The position numbers were made by a program, and so were the translations under genes. This document shows positions 52,990-61,883 of a DNA stretch of 64,000 bases, in pieces. Below the pieces are notes generated by a model that was given only the letters and a program-made list of their open reading frames with translations, searched no databases and was not told the DNA's origin. Source of the stretch: Bacillota bacterium (GTDB lineage Bacteria > Bacillota > Desulfotomaculia > Desulfotomaculales > VENG01); assembly GCA_009711705.1 (NCBI GenBank), contig VENG01000012.1, positions 62,001-126,000 on the forward strand, written 5' to 3'. Numbering within the stretch: the first letter of the stretch is position 1; each line of letters begins with the position of its first letter.

Positions 52990-54164
52990 AGAAACTACTA
53001 CTACTTACCTTGGCTTTAACATTATTCATGAGCGGTTGCTGGAGCCGCGTAGAGTTAGAAGAAAGGATAATCGTAGCAGCTGTCGGATTTGATACAGCCA
53101 AAGATCCTGACAAGATAGAGGTTACAGCCCAGATAATAATGCCGGGGCAACTAGGAACCACTGACAATGGTGGCGGTAATTCCAAGGAAGCAGTAAACGT
53201 ATATACTGATACAGGGTATAACGTTTTTGATGCCTTACGAAATATAACCCGGCAAACCGGAAAAAAGTTATTTCTTGCTGAGATAGGGGTATTCATTGTG
53301 GGTGAAAGTCTGGCACGAAAGGACATCGGCTCAGTCATGGATTTTATTAGGCGTGATGCTGAGCCCAATATTAGGTCTTGGGTTGTTGTGGTTAAAGGAC
53401 GGGCTAAGGAGGCCCTTGAAACTCAGCTGACTGTAGAAAAGGTATGGGCATTACAAATAACAAAAATGATTCAAGCGGCTAAATTTAATGCTAAGGCTCC
53501 TATGATAGATATTCTTGATTTTGAAAAGGCTACCAGGAGTGCAACCACTCGCCCTGTGGTTCCAGTAATGACTATTGGTCAAGAAAAAGAAACCTCTCAA
53601 AATTCAATGTATCCCAGCAGAAAGCTGGTCTTGGGTGGTTCGGCAATTTTTAAAGATTACAGTTTAGTGGGATGCTTGGATGAAGGGGAAAGCCGGGGTT
53701 TTCTTTGGATAGATGGTGAAGTGAAAAGTGGGATTGTTGTTGTTCCTCACCCAGGGGGTGAGGAACAGTTAATGGCTTTGGAAATAATTAGGGCAAGCAG
53801 TGAAGTTAAACCAGCCATCAGTAACGACGGCAATATGTCTATTAAAATAAAGGTTAATGAAGAAGGTAACATTGGTGAAATCAGACCGGACCATATTGAA
53901 CTATTTTATCCAGAAAACATTAAGATGCTGGAAAAAGCAAAACAAACAGTTATACAGAATGAAGTATTAGCAGCAATCGAAAAGGCTCAGGATTTAAATG
54001 CAGACATATTCGGTTTTGGAGAAGCGGTACGAAGGAAATATCCTAAGGAATGGCCGCAGTATGAAAAAAAGTGGGATGAATTATTTCCCCTCCTGGACGT
54101 TCAAGTGGAAGTAGAAGCGAAGATCAGGCGCACCGGTATGATTATTAACCCTCAACCGGATTAA
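52986..54164 (+). CDS. gerAC: Spore germination lipoprotein GerAC family (Ger(x)C)
   Basis: The 392-residue protein has a lipoprotein signal LTLALTLFMSGC (Cys18), then WSRVELEERIIVAAVGFD, the usual Ger(x)C start. The domain includes GKKLFLAEIGVFIVGESLARKDI and the C-terminal WDELFPLLDVQVEVEAKIRRTGMI. It is GTG-started, coupled to the broken gerAB. It cooperates with GerAA and GerAB; no gerAA lies in the window, so it is probably an orphan in decay despite an intact frame. Confidence 0.92.
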   Translation: MKKLLLLTLALTLFMSGCWSRVELEERIIVAAVGFDTAKDPDKIEVTAQIIMPGQLGTTDNGGGNSKEAVNVYTDTGYNVFDALRNITRQTGKKLFLAEIGVFIVGESLARKDIGSVMDFIRRDAEPNIRSWVVVVKGRAKEALETQLTVEKVWALQITKMIQAAKFNAKAPMIDILDFEKATRSATTRPVVPVMTIGQEKETSQNSMYPSRKLVLGGSAIFKDYSLVGCLDEGESRGFLWIDGEVKSGIVVVPHPGGEEQLMALEIIRASSEVKPAISNDGNMSIKIKVNEEGNIGEIRPDHIELFYPENIKMLEKAKQTVIQNEVLAAIEKAQDLNADIFGFGEAVRRKYPKEWPQYEKKWDELFPLLDVQVEVEAKIRRTGMIINPQPD

Positions 54165-54185
54165 TAAATCTATGGGAGTAGACAG

Positions 54186-54344
54186 ATGAAGGTTCTACTA
54201 ATCTTTTCAATGGTAACTATTATACTGCTTGAAGTTCCGCGACTAGTACGGGAAAAGTTTTGGCGTGAACTTGGTACTTTTGCGGTTATTATGATCATGG
54301 CTTATACATTGGCTTTTTTAGAAGTTTTTGGGGTTAATTATTAA
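54186..54344 (+). CDS. 52-residue membrane protein of the ger operon
   Basis: ATG at 54186 behind GGGAGTAG opens a 52-codon frame with two hydrophobic spans (VLLIFSMVTIILLEVP and FAVIMIMAYTLAFLEVFGV) separated by RLVREKFWRELG. Small proteins of this kind commonly follow gerAC in Desulfotomaculum-like ger operons. It may modulate the germinant receptor. It is too short for automatic ORF lists. Confidence 0.6.
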   Translation: MKVLLIFSMVTIILLEVPRLVREKFWRELGTFAVIMIMAYTLAFLEVFGVNY

Positions 54345-54352
54345 TTGCTATG

Positions 54353-54390
54353 GGACAATGGTGGGAAAGGTGCATTGTCCTTTCCTTTTT
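54353..54390 (+). terminator. Intrinsic terminator of the ger remnant operon
   Basis: GGACAATG-gtgggaaaggtg-CATTGTCC is followed by TTTCCTTTTT. Confidence 0.85.
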
Positions 54391-54537
54391 AAGGCAAGAG
54401 GCAATTATGCCTAAAGAGTAAGGGGTGCTACTAGCGAAGGTTTCTCTAGCACTTGCGACCATGTATTATATAAAAAATCTAATAGCAAACCCTAATGGAA
54501 ATAAAGTCCGAGCTCCCTAAGGAAAGCGGGCTTATTT

Positions 54538-55119
54538 TGTCTGATTTCTGAATCTCTGTTTAAACAAGCATTTTGAGAGTTTTTGAAAGAATACGGGCAC
54601 CGCGCTGTATATGAGCTAGATATTATTAATCCCAGGTGGAGAGAGGACCCCACATACCTATTAAATATCATAGGTAGCACTTTGGATACCGCTGATCTGA
54701 GTAAACTAAAGACAGAGCAAAAAGAAAAATGTGAACAGGCCTGGAAGGAAATCAGGGAAAAGGTGCCCTCTCGGAAACACAAATCAATTAAAAAACTTGT
54801 TGGTAAGGCTCAAAGCGGGGCCGCCGTGCGGGAAAAAACCAAATCAGTGTTGGCCGAGGCCATGGAAGCATACCGAATGATTGCCCAGGAGTTAGGTATT
54901 CGTTTTTATGAACGGGGCTTCATTGAAAATCGGGAAGATGTCTACTTTTGTACCTGGCCAGAGTTAACATCGATAATAAACGGGGCATGGGACGGCACCG
55001 GGCTACAGTATCTGATTTCTGACAGAAAAGCCACCAAAGAAGAAATGGAAAGGATTTCACCGCCCGATATTATTTTGGGGCAGGTTCCTAAGTATGCCGA
55101 GACTATAACTATTTTATAA
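54538..55119 (+). pseudogene. Internal fragment of a PEP-synthase / PEP-utilising kinase-like gene
   Basis: The frame reads SESLFKQAF, TGA (54574), EFLKEYGHRAVYELDIINPRWREDPTYLLNI, then SREKTKSVLAEAMEAYRMIAQEL-like and PPDIILGQVPKYAETITIL before a stop. In phosphoenolpyruvate synthase-like and rifampicin phosphotransferase-like proteins this stretch precedes the swivelling His domain, which here is missing, as are the ATP-grasp and all upstream parts. The residual 178-codon ORF (54583-55119) is therefore a relic. Its right breakpoint coincides with the repeat at 55122. Confidence 0.75.
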
Positions 55120-55121
55120 AG

Positions 55122-55164
55122 AAACCCGTCAACCCTTGCGTTTAAAGGGCTGACGGGTTTTTAA
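55122..55164 (+). terminator. Second copy of the terminator-like palindromic repeat
   Basis: AAACCCGTCA-a-CCCTT-gcgttt-AAGGG-c-TGACGGGTTTTT is a good intrinsic terminator and nearly identical to 52055-52093. Confidence 0.85.
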
Positions 55165-55353
55165 TTTGGTTTTCCTACTTTGCATAATTGGTGAACGGAA
55201 CGGTATGTAGAAATGCTATAGCACCCACCCACTGTGACCGGTTTCCTCAGTGGCAACTTCTTCAATACCGGTATCTTTTTGAGTGATGGCCTGGAATTCA
55301 TTCATTAACTCATTGGAGTGACCGGTGAAAGAGATGAATTATTGCGTAGGTAA
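55165..55353 (-). other. Gap with a possible C-terminal gene relic
   Basis: On the minus strand bases 55340 to about 55222 stay open and read SFTGHSNELMNEFQAITQKD, TGIEEVATEETGHSGWVL and then a stop. It looks like coding sequence but I cannot name the family; it may be a relic. No start or ribosome site accompanies it. Confidence 0.3.
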
Positions 55354-55370
55354 TCTTAAGAAAGTCTTAA
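55354..55370 (+). promoter_or_regulatory. Direct-repeat response-regulator box
   Basis: TCTTAA-gaaag-TCTTAA has two hexamers one helical turn apart (11 bases), the typical binding pattern of OmpR-family regulators, upstream of the response regulator gene. It suggests autoregulation. Confidence 0.5.
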
Positions 55371-55472
55371 TAATTTTATCAAGTGTTTTGCAAAGATTGC
55401 CTGTCAGAATTATTTTATAAAGGCAGGTGATTTAATTGTAAGATAATATAACAATATAGTGGGGTGATTTTA

Positions 55473-56168
55473 ATGGATAAACTGAATGTCTTAGTGTGTG
55501 ATGATGATAGCGCAATAGTTGATGCTTTGGAAATATACCTAAAGCAAGAAAATTACGGGGTAGTAAAAGCCTATAGCGGAATTCAGGTCTTAAAGGCTTT
55601 GTCTGAACAGAAAATCCATCTGGTTCTGCTGGATATCATGATGCCGGAACTGGATGGCCTGTCTACAACGATAAAGATTCGTGAGGAACTAAATATCCCT
55701 ATTATAATACTATCCGCCAAATCAGAGGATACGGATAAAATTACCGGGCTAAACTTTGGTGCCGATGATTATGTAACCAAACCATTTAACCCGCTGGAGC
55801 TAATGGCCAGGGTCAAATCACAAATGCGCCGCTACACAGCGCTGGGCAGTTTGGTGTCCAAAAACAACATTTTAAAGACCGGCAGTTTAGAACTTGATGT
55901 AGAAGCTAAAGAATTATGCGTGGATGGGGAACCGGTTAAATTAACCGCAACTGAATATGGTATTGTGCTGTTCCTCATGAAAAATATGGGCCATGTATTT
56001 TCCATCGAACAAATATATGAGCATGTCTGGAACGAGCCGTCATATTCTGCGGAGAATACCGTTCCGGTACATATTAGACGTATCAGAGAAAAAATTGAAA
56101 TCAATCCCAAAGAACCAAAATATTTAAAGGTGGTATGGGGAATTGGATACAAAATTGAAAAATGTTAA
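55473..56168 (+). CDS. OmpR/PhoB-family response regulator
   Basis: The 231-residue protein has a receiver domain (VLVCDDDSAIVDALE, phospho-Asp in LVLLDIMMPELDG, Lys in ADDYVTKPFNPLEL) and a winged-helix DNA-binding domain (ELCVDGEPVKLTATEYGIVLFLMKN, then VHIRRIREKIE). The start at ATG 55473 follows GGGGTG. It overlaps the histidine kinase gene by 26 bases, so both are one operon. The arrangement resembles VanR/VanS-type pairs. Confidence 0.95.
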   Translation: MDKLNVLVCDDDSAIVDALEIYLKQENYGVVKAYSGIQVLKALSEQKIHLVLLDIMMPELDGLSTTIKIREELNIPIIILSAKSEDTDKITGLNFGADDYVTKPFNPLELMARVKSQMRRYTALGSLVSKNNILKTGSLELDVEAKELCVDGEPVKLTATEYGIVLFLMKNMGHVFSIEQIYEHVWNEPSYSAENTVPVHIRRIREKIEINPKEPKYLKVVWGIGYKIEKC

Positions 56169-58116
56169 ATACTCGCCGGGGGCAAAAATTGCCGCTTTCA
56201 TTATTGTATGGCTGTGCGTGATGAGCACTGTTGGAAGCGGCCTTTTTTTGTTGTATCATTATGACACCCTAAATAGTAAAACTTATTATGATACTTCCAA
56301 TTTCAAGCATCAATTTGGCAGGTTGGTTCAAGATGCCTTGGAATTTAACGTTAAATTGAAAAGTGAAGCAAATATTAAAGCTATGGATGGTGCGAAAGAA
56401 GACTTTGACCTTAAAAGTAATTTGCAGCGCTATTACGACTTAAAAAATAAAATTTCCGGTACAGTTAATTTTGCGTACTATTTAAAGAATACCCAAACAG
56501 GAGAGACCGTCATCAATATAACGGCCCAAGATGCGCTTGCCTTAATACAAAAACAGCCTACCGTTGTAAATTATAACCAGTGGACATCCGGGGCGGAGCC
56601 GTATTATCCATTTAGCTATGAGATAACCCAAATGTTAGCGGATACACCGTATGAGTTTTATGCGGCGGTTATTGAGCCGTTAAAGCCGGGAGATGTATTT
56701 TTTGATGATTTTAAGAGTTATTCCCTATATAAAGAATTATCAACTAATGTGACCATTTTGTTTATAACATCAATAGTTTTGATGCTTTTAGCCTTTATTT
56801 ATCTGGTCACGGTTACCGGGCGGCAGGAACGGGGAGGTGTAATAACCCTTTCCTTTGTAGACAGGATATATACCGATCTGCACTCCGTACTGGTTTTTAT
56901 CGCTGCTGTGATCTCGGTGGTTATGGTAAGCTCAACAAACTTTACTTACCCTGGCCGGGTGGAATTACTTTTCACGGGCATTATCTTTGGGTTAGGCGTA
57001 TTAATAGGTCTAAATTATATCCTGTCCATGGCCAGACAGATTAAGAGCAAACAGCTTATTAAAAACACACTGATTTATAAAGCTTTCGATTTATTCTTTA
57101 GCGGTAAGGCTTTTAAAATATGGACACTGCTGCTGCTCCTCGCGTATGGGGCGGTAAACGGTATTTTATTTGCATTAGCTGCAGAAACCCGTGAGGGATT
57201 TTTGATCTTTTTCTTTTTAATAATACCCTTTAATGTTGCTGCTTTTTATTTTGCGGCTAAGGCACTTGTGTCTTTATCACATATTATGGATGGTGTAAAG
57301 GAAATCTCAGCCGGTAATATAGACTATGTGTTAGATCGATCTCAGGTATCGGTTGCTTTCGCAGGTTTTGCAAAAGACATCCAAAGTATCCAGGGAGGGT
57401 TGAAAAAAGCCGTTATCGAGGCTGTTAAAGGGGAACGGATGAAAACCGACCTCATTGCTAATGTATCCCATGATTTGAAAACACCTTTAACCTCCGTTAT
57501 CAATTATGTTGACTTGCTAAAGCAGGAGGATCTAAAAAGCGAAAAGGCCGATGATTATTTATGTGTTTTGGAAGAAAAGTCTGCCAGGTTAAAGCAACTA
57601 ATTGAGGATTTAATTGAAGCGAGTAAGGCTTCAAGCGGTAATCTTGCTGTAAATGCGGAAAAAATTGATTTACAAGAACTGGTTATGCAGGCATGCGGTG
57701 AGTATGAGGAAAAGATTAAAAAAGCAGAGCTGGATGTGCACATTAATGCTGTAGATGAAAAGACATTTATATCTGCCGACGGAAAACATATGTGGCGCAT
57801 AGTTGAAAATCTGTTGTCTAATGTAGTGAAATATTCACTGCCGCATTCACGAGTATACATTAATGTTTCCCAAAGTGACCAATATGGATTACTAACTGTA
57901 AAAAATATATCCGCTAATCCCCTTGATATTCCCCCTGAACAGCTGACAGAACGATTTGTTCGAGGGGATGAATCCAGAACGATGGAAGGATCAGGTCTGG
58001 GCCTTTCCATTGCCCAAAGTTTAACTAATATACAGGGAGGAAGGTTTAAGATAAGAATTGATGGTGATTTATTTAAAGTGGTTTTAGAAATGCCCTTATG
58101 GTTAAAAGCTGACTGA
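56143..58116 (+). CDS. Membrane sensor histidine kinase
   Basis: The 657-residue protein has TM1 near residues 12-34, an extracytoplasmic region to about 200, then a run of membrane helices (about 200-400), a short linker (MDGVKEISAGNIDYVLDRSQ) resembling HAMP, a HisKA domain with LIANVSHDLKTPLTSVINYVDLL (phospho-His), and an ATPase domain with ENLLSNVVKY and GSGLGLSIAQS. It starts at TTG 56143 inside the regulator. The multi-helix membrane core is unusual and suggests a membrane signal such as cell-wall or lipid stress. Confidence 0.92.
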   Translation: MDTKLKNVKYSPGAKIAAFIIVWLCVMSTVGSGLFLLYHYDTLNSKTYYDTSNFKHQFGRLVQDALEFNVKLKSEANIKAMDGAKEDFDLKSNLQRYYDLKNKISGTVNFAYYLKNTQTGETVINITAQDALALIQKQPTVVNYNQWTSGAEPYYPFSYEITQMLADTPYEFYAAVIEPLKPGDVFFDDFKSYSLYKELSTNVTILFITSIVLMLLAFIYLVTVTGRQERGGVITLSFVDRIYTDLHSVLVFIAAVISVVMVSSTNFTYPGRVELLFTGIIFGLGVLIGLNYILSMARQIKSKQLIKNTLIYKAFDLFFSGKAFKIWTLLLLLAYGAVNGILFALAAETREGFLIFFFLIIPFNVAAFYFAAKALVSLSHIMDGVKEISAGNIDYVLDRSQVSVAFAGFAKDIQSIQGGLKKAVIEAVKGERMKTDLIANVSHDLKTPLTSVINYVDLLKQEDLKSEKADDYLCVLEEKSARLKQLIEDLIEASKASSGNLAVNAEKIDLQELVMQACGEYEEKIKKAELDVHINAVDEKTFISADGKHMWRIVENLLSNVVKYSLPHSRVYINVSQSDQYGLLTVKNISANPLDIPPEQLTERFVRGDESRTMEGSGLGLSIAQSLTNIQGGRFKIRIDGDLFKVVLEMPLWLKAD

Positions 58117-58153
58117 CTTCATTCTTCTAAATCAAATTGAATAAAATGTTGTA

Positions 58154-58190
58154 TTTGCCGGTTAGGGTGAATTTCACCTTGACCGGCAAA
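58154..58190. terminator. Hairpin between convergent kinase and LysR genes
   Basis: TTTGCCGGT-ta-GGGTGA-att-TCACC-ttg-ACCGGCAAA forms a long interrupted stem between the two converging genes; the flanks are A- or T-rich on one side each. Confidence 0.6.
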
Positions 58191-58194
58191 AAAA

Positions 58195-59097
58195 TTATAA
58201 GGCTTCAAAGTTTTCACATAATGATTTTATAAAATCATTGATAATATTAGGAATCCTATATTTTGGATTTATAACATAGCCAACGGAAATGTTAGTATCG
58301 AAGTCAGAGATCGGTATGGCACGAATTGACCCGTTTTGTAAATAGATATCTTTTTGTGACATTTTTTCTGGAAAGAAGGCAACATAATTTGAGTATTGTA
58401 TCATTCTACGGATGTTGCTGAGTTCATCTGTACGGAAAGCGATATTTGGCTTTTGTATGCCATTAAAAAGTGAGCTTAACCCTGAGTTTTGTGTTTGAAA
58501 TTCTTCACGATAAGCGATATATGGTTCTAATAGAGCTTCTTGTAAAGTGATACTTTGTTTATTGTATAACGGAGAAGCCTGTCCCACATATAGTACATAG
58601 CGATCGTTAAATAACGGATAATATTCCAGAGTACCTAAATATAAGGTGCTGTCATGAATAAGTAGACCTATACTTGAAAAACCAGAAACTACCTTGCGGA
58701 TAACTTCCGTAGTTTCATCAGTATGAACAGATAGTTTGAGAGGTAGATTATTCTTTGTTAGCCTCATAATACATTCGGGAATTAGAAAATCACAAATACA
58801 GGGAATGGCGGATATATGAATCATTTCTGATTGATAGTCAGGTGAGAAAGCACGTATTTCATCAATAATTGAAAAAATTTCAACAGCTTTTTCGATAACC
58901 TGATTACCGACCTCAGTGGGCTGTACTCCTTTGCAGTTTCGCTCAAGCAAAAGGATATTGAGCTCTTTCTCTAAATTTGCAATAGAAGAGCTTAATGCTG
59001 ATTGCGAAATGTAATTTTTCTCAGCAGCAATAGAAATAGAATTATACTTGGCTGCTTCGATAAAATATTGCAGTTGAGTAAGTTTGATAGCTAACAC
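58195..59097 (-). CDS. LysR-family transcriptional regulator
   Basis: The about 300-residue protein has the N-terminal winged HTH (LTQLQYFIEAAKYNSISIAAEKNYISQSALSSSIANLEKELNILLLERN) and a periplasmic-binding-protein-like effector domain. The start is uncertain: GTG at 59097 or TTG at 59115, neither with ideal spacing to GAGGGAG. The TTG of the longer form lies in TTGACA, which may be a -35 element. It is divergent from the phosphatase-superfamily gene and probably controls it. Effector is unknown. Confidence 0.9.
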   Translation of the reverse strand: MLAIKLTQLQYFIEAAKYNSISIAAEKNYISQSALSSSIANLEKELNILLLERNCKGVQPTEVGNQVIEKAVEIFSIIDEIRAFSPDYQSEMIHISAIPCICDFLIPECIMRLTKNNLPLKLSVHTDETTEVIRKVVSGFSSIGLLIHDSTLYLGTLEYYPLFNDRYVLYVGQASPLYNKQSITLQEALLEPYIAYREEFQTQNSGLSSLFNGIQKPNIAFRTDELSNIRRMIQYSNYVAFFPEKMSQKDIYLQNGSIRAIPISDFDTNISVGYVINPKYRIPNIINDFIKSLCENFEAL

Positions 59098-59374
59098 TCC
59101 CTCGTGTTGTGTCAAATTTTATTATAACTTATTATTTAGGCTCTGTAAAAATTTTTACCACTCGAAAATTATTTTACATTCTTATTTTACTAGTCGGCTA
59201 ATCAATTTATCTGATATCCCGTATCTATTTTTGTTGATTCCCAAAGAAAAATAAAATTGATAAAGTGAACACATAGTTGGTTTTTGATGAACCACAAATA
59301 GATTATTGATAACTCAATATTAAACAATTAGATGTTAATTAGTAAAATATTGGTAAGGGAGGGAGATTAAATTT
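59098..59374. promoter_or_regulatory. Divergent promoter region of the LysR and phosphodiesterase genes
   Basis: The 280-base AT-rich gap contains several T-N11-A type imperfect inverted repeats, such as ATAACTTATTAT and AATTTATCTGAT, but none can be singled out as the LysR box. No gene or structured RNA is recognised. Confidence 0.35.
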
Positions 59375-61423
59375 ATGAAAAGAAAGGCACTCACCAATAA
59401 AGTATTGGTATTAGGCGTTGATGGCATGGATCCAAGAATTAGTCGGAAATTCTTAGCTGAGGGAAAAATGCCTAACTTACAAAAATTGATTGACCGGGGA
59501 GCTGCTAGAGAAGATTTAAATCTACTCGGTGCGATTCCAACGATTACACCGCCTTGTTGGACCACACTTGCTACGGGTGCTTATCCAGGAACTCATAATA
59601 TCACCTGTTTTTGGAAGCAATCTCCCAAAAGTCTAGATGCAGTTGTTTATAATTTAGATTCTCGTAATTGCACTGCAGAACAAATATGGAATATCACTTC
59701 CGAAGCCGGTTTGAAGACTATGGTTTGGCATTGGCCTGGGAGTGCTTGGCCTCCATCTTCTACTAGTGAAAATCTGAGTGTTGTGGATGGTACACAACCA
59801 GGTTCAGTTAATATGGGCGTTGCACAGCTCGACTGGGAGAAAATTATTGTCGCTGCACCTGAAATTGAAGAAGTACGTTACGCGCCAAGAGTGGAGAAAC
59901 AAGCTGGTGTTGGTTGCATAATTACCGACTTGGAAGACACTTTAGACGATGATGTTGATGATGAAATGATGGAAATTTGGTGGGGCGATAAATCTCGTGA
60001 AGGTGGAGAAATTCGTACCTACGTTATGGAAGATGAAGATACGGAAGTTGTTGTTGGTAGTAAGGTAGCTTACGATATTGTTAACTCTCCTCTTAAAGAT
60101 GCTACAGGTTGGGCAAATGCTCCGGAAGGGGCTAAAGAATTCACCATTCTTACTTCTGGTGGTGTAACGAGACGTCCAGCCTTAATTCTTAAAAATGGAG
60201 CCGGCGAATATGATCGAGTGGCAATTTACAAGAATAAGAAGGCAGAAACGCCGATTGTTACTTTAGAAAAAGATAAAATGGTTACCGGTATTATTGATGA
60301 TGTTACAAAAAAAGAAGTCACTAAGCCGGCATGCCGCTCTATGAAGATTATGGAACTTGATCCAGCAGGTGAAAAAGTTAGACTCTGGATTAGTAATGCT
60401 CTGGATATTTCTAGTGACCAATTATGGCATCCCAAGCCTCTTTATAAAGAAATAATTGAAAATGTTGGTCATGTTCCACCTGTTAGTTTAATCGGTGGTG
60501 AAGAGGATGATATAGTTCGTGAAGTATTCGAACCTTCTTGGGTACTTTATAACAAATGGCAAGCCGATTGCCTTAATTATTGCATTAAAGAAAAAGGATA
60601 TGAAGTAGTAATTTCTCATCTTCACAATATTGATTGTGCAGGTCACCAGTTATGGCACCTGGCTAAGACATTGGAACCTTGGAATTATACAGATGAAAAA
60701 ACCTATCAAGATTTTATTGAAAAATTCTATATTCAAACAGATGATTATCTCGGTGAATTCATGCATTTATTGGATGAAGGTTGGACTGTGTTACTTGTAA
60801 GTGACCATGGTTTGATAGTTGGGGAAAACGTACCTCCTATTATTGGTGAATATGGTGGCCTTAGTACACCGGTTATGGAAGACTTGGGCTATACAGTGAT
60901 GAAAAAAGATGAAAATGGCAATTCCCTAAGAGAAGTAGATTGGGAAAAGACAAGGGCTGTTCAGATCCGTAGTAACTATATATATGTCAATCTCAAAGGC
61001 CGAGACACATATGGTATTGTAGATCCGAAAGATAAGTATGATTTGGAAGAACAAATAATCTCCGATTTATACAATTACAGAGATCATCGGACAGGCAAGC
61101 GTGTTATAGGTATCGCTTTAAGAAATAAAGACGCCGTGTTGCTCGGTGCTAATGGTCCAGAATGTGGTGATATTTTCTTCTCACTTGAAGAAGGATACAA
61201 CAGATTGCATGGCGATGGTCTTTCTACTTCAGAGGGATATTTTGAAACATCAGTTTCGCCAATTTTTGTAGCGGCAGGTCCCGGTATTAAGCCTGGATGT
61301 AAAACAGAACGTATTATCAGGCAAGTTGACGTTGCACCTTCAATTTCAGCATTGTTAGGTTTGCGTTACCCTGCGCAATGTGAAGGCGCTCCGGTTTATC
61401 AGATTCTATCTGAAGATATTTAA
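59375..61423 (+). CDS. Alkaline-phosphatase-superfamily (type I phosphodiesterase/nucleotide pyrophosphatase-like) protein
   Basis: The 682-residue protein has the metal-site motifs of the PF01663 superfamily: VLVLGVDGMDP (Asp16), AIPTITPPCWTT with the nucleophile Thr58, HNIDCAGHQLWH, VSDHGL, and LHGDGLSTSEGYF. These would bind two metal ions. No signal peptide is visible, so it is probably cytoplasmic. The substrate, a phosphodiester, phosphonate or sulfate ester, is unknown. It leads a set of thioredoxin, thioredoxin reductase and betaine-binding genes, and is divergent from a LysR regulator. Confidence 0.85.
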   Translation: MKRKALTNKVLVLGVDGMDPRISRKFLAEGKMPNLQKLIDRGAAREDLNLLGAIPTITPPCWTTLATGAYPGTHNITCFWKQSPKSLDAVVYNLDSRNCTAEQIWNITSEAGLKTMVWHWPGSAWPPSSTSENLSVVDGTQPGSVNMGVAQLDWEKIIVAAPEIEEVRYAPRVEKQAGVGCIITDLEDTLDDDVDDEMMEIWWGDKSREGGEIRTYVMEDEDTEVVVGSKVAYDIVNSPLKDATGWANAPEGAKEFTILTSGGVTRRPALILKNGAGEYDRVAIYKNKKAETPIVTLEKDKMVTGIIDDVTKKEVTKPACRSMKIMELDPAGEKVRLWISNALDISSDQLWHPKPLYKEIIENVGHVPPVSLIGGEEDDIVREVFEPSWVLYNKWQADCLNYCIKEKGYEVVISHLHNIDCAGHQLWHLAKTLEPWNYTDEKTYQDFIEKFYIQTDDYLGEFMHLLDEGWTVLLVSDHGLIVGENVPPIIGEYGGLSTPVMEDLGYTVMKKDENGNSLREVDWEKTRAVQIRSNYIYVNLKGRDTYGIVDPKDKYDLEEQIISDLYNYRDHRTGKRVIGIALRNKDAVLLGANGPECGDIFFSLEEGYNRLHGDGLSTSEGYFETSVSPIFVAAGPGIKPGCKTERIIRQVDVAPSISALLGLRYPAQCEGAPVYQILSEDI

Positions 61424-61429
61424 TAAACA

Positions 61430-61463
61430 AGCTATCGGATTAACACTCCGATAGCTGTTTTTT
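61430..61463 (+). terminator. Intrinsic terminator after the phosphatase-superfamily gene
   Basis: AGCTATCGGA-ttaacac-TCCGATAGCT is followed by GTTTTTT. Confidence 0.88.
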
Positions 61464-61527
61464 AAATCGAGGTTAAAATAAAAGCGCAACAAATATAGCC
61501 TGGTTAATTGGTAAGGAGTGAAAAAAC

Positions 61528-61854
61528 ATGTCTTTGCAGCAATTAAACTCAAACCGTTTTGAAGAAATTATCTATGATAACTGTGAGCCCTGCCTGGTGA
61601 TCTTCACCAGAAAAAGCTGCCACGTATGTAAAGAGGTCGTTTCGACGTTAGAAGAATTGCAACCTGAATATGAAGGTAAATTTGGTTTCTATTTTGTTGA
61701 TGTTGAAGAGGATAAGAACTTATACCAAAGGTTTTCCTTAAAGGGAGTTCCGCAAATACTTTTTTTTAATGAGGGCGAATATAAAGGAAAACTCGCGGGT
61801 GAAGTCGAGGATGAAGAAGTTGAGGAAAAAATAGCAGAAGTTCTTGGCGAGTAA
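61528..61854 (+). CDS. trxA: Thioredoxin with atypical CHVC active site
   Basis: The 108-residue thioredoxin fold has the active site Cys31-His-Val-Cys34 (TRKSCHVCKEVVSTL), the cis-Pro segment KGVPQILFFNEGEYKGKLAGE, and two additional cysteines (Cys19, Cys22) near the N-terminus. Canonical Trx has WCGPC. A dedicated thioredoxin with a divergent site next to its reductase is typical of glycine, sarcosine and betaine reductase gene clusters, where it feeds electrons to the selenoprotein. It has AAGGAG before ATG, and lies 29 bases before the reductase. Confidence 0.88.
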   Translation: MSLQQLNSNRFEEIIYDNCEPCLVIFTRKSCHVCKEVVSTLEELQPEYEGKFGFYFVDVEEDKNLYQRFSLKGVPQILFFNEGEYKGKLAGEVEDEEVEEKIAEVLGE

Positions 61855-61883
61855 AACAAGAAATCAAAAGGGATGTGGCATAG

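Noticed and set aside
54574..54576. In-frame TGA in the PEP-synthase-like frame considered as selenocysteine
   Set aside because: The fragment lacks both ends of the enzyme and the family has no Cys or Sec at this place, so it is decay, not recoding.
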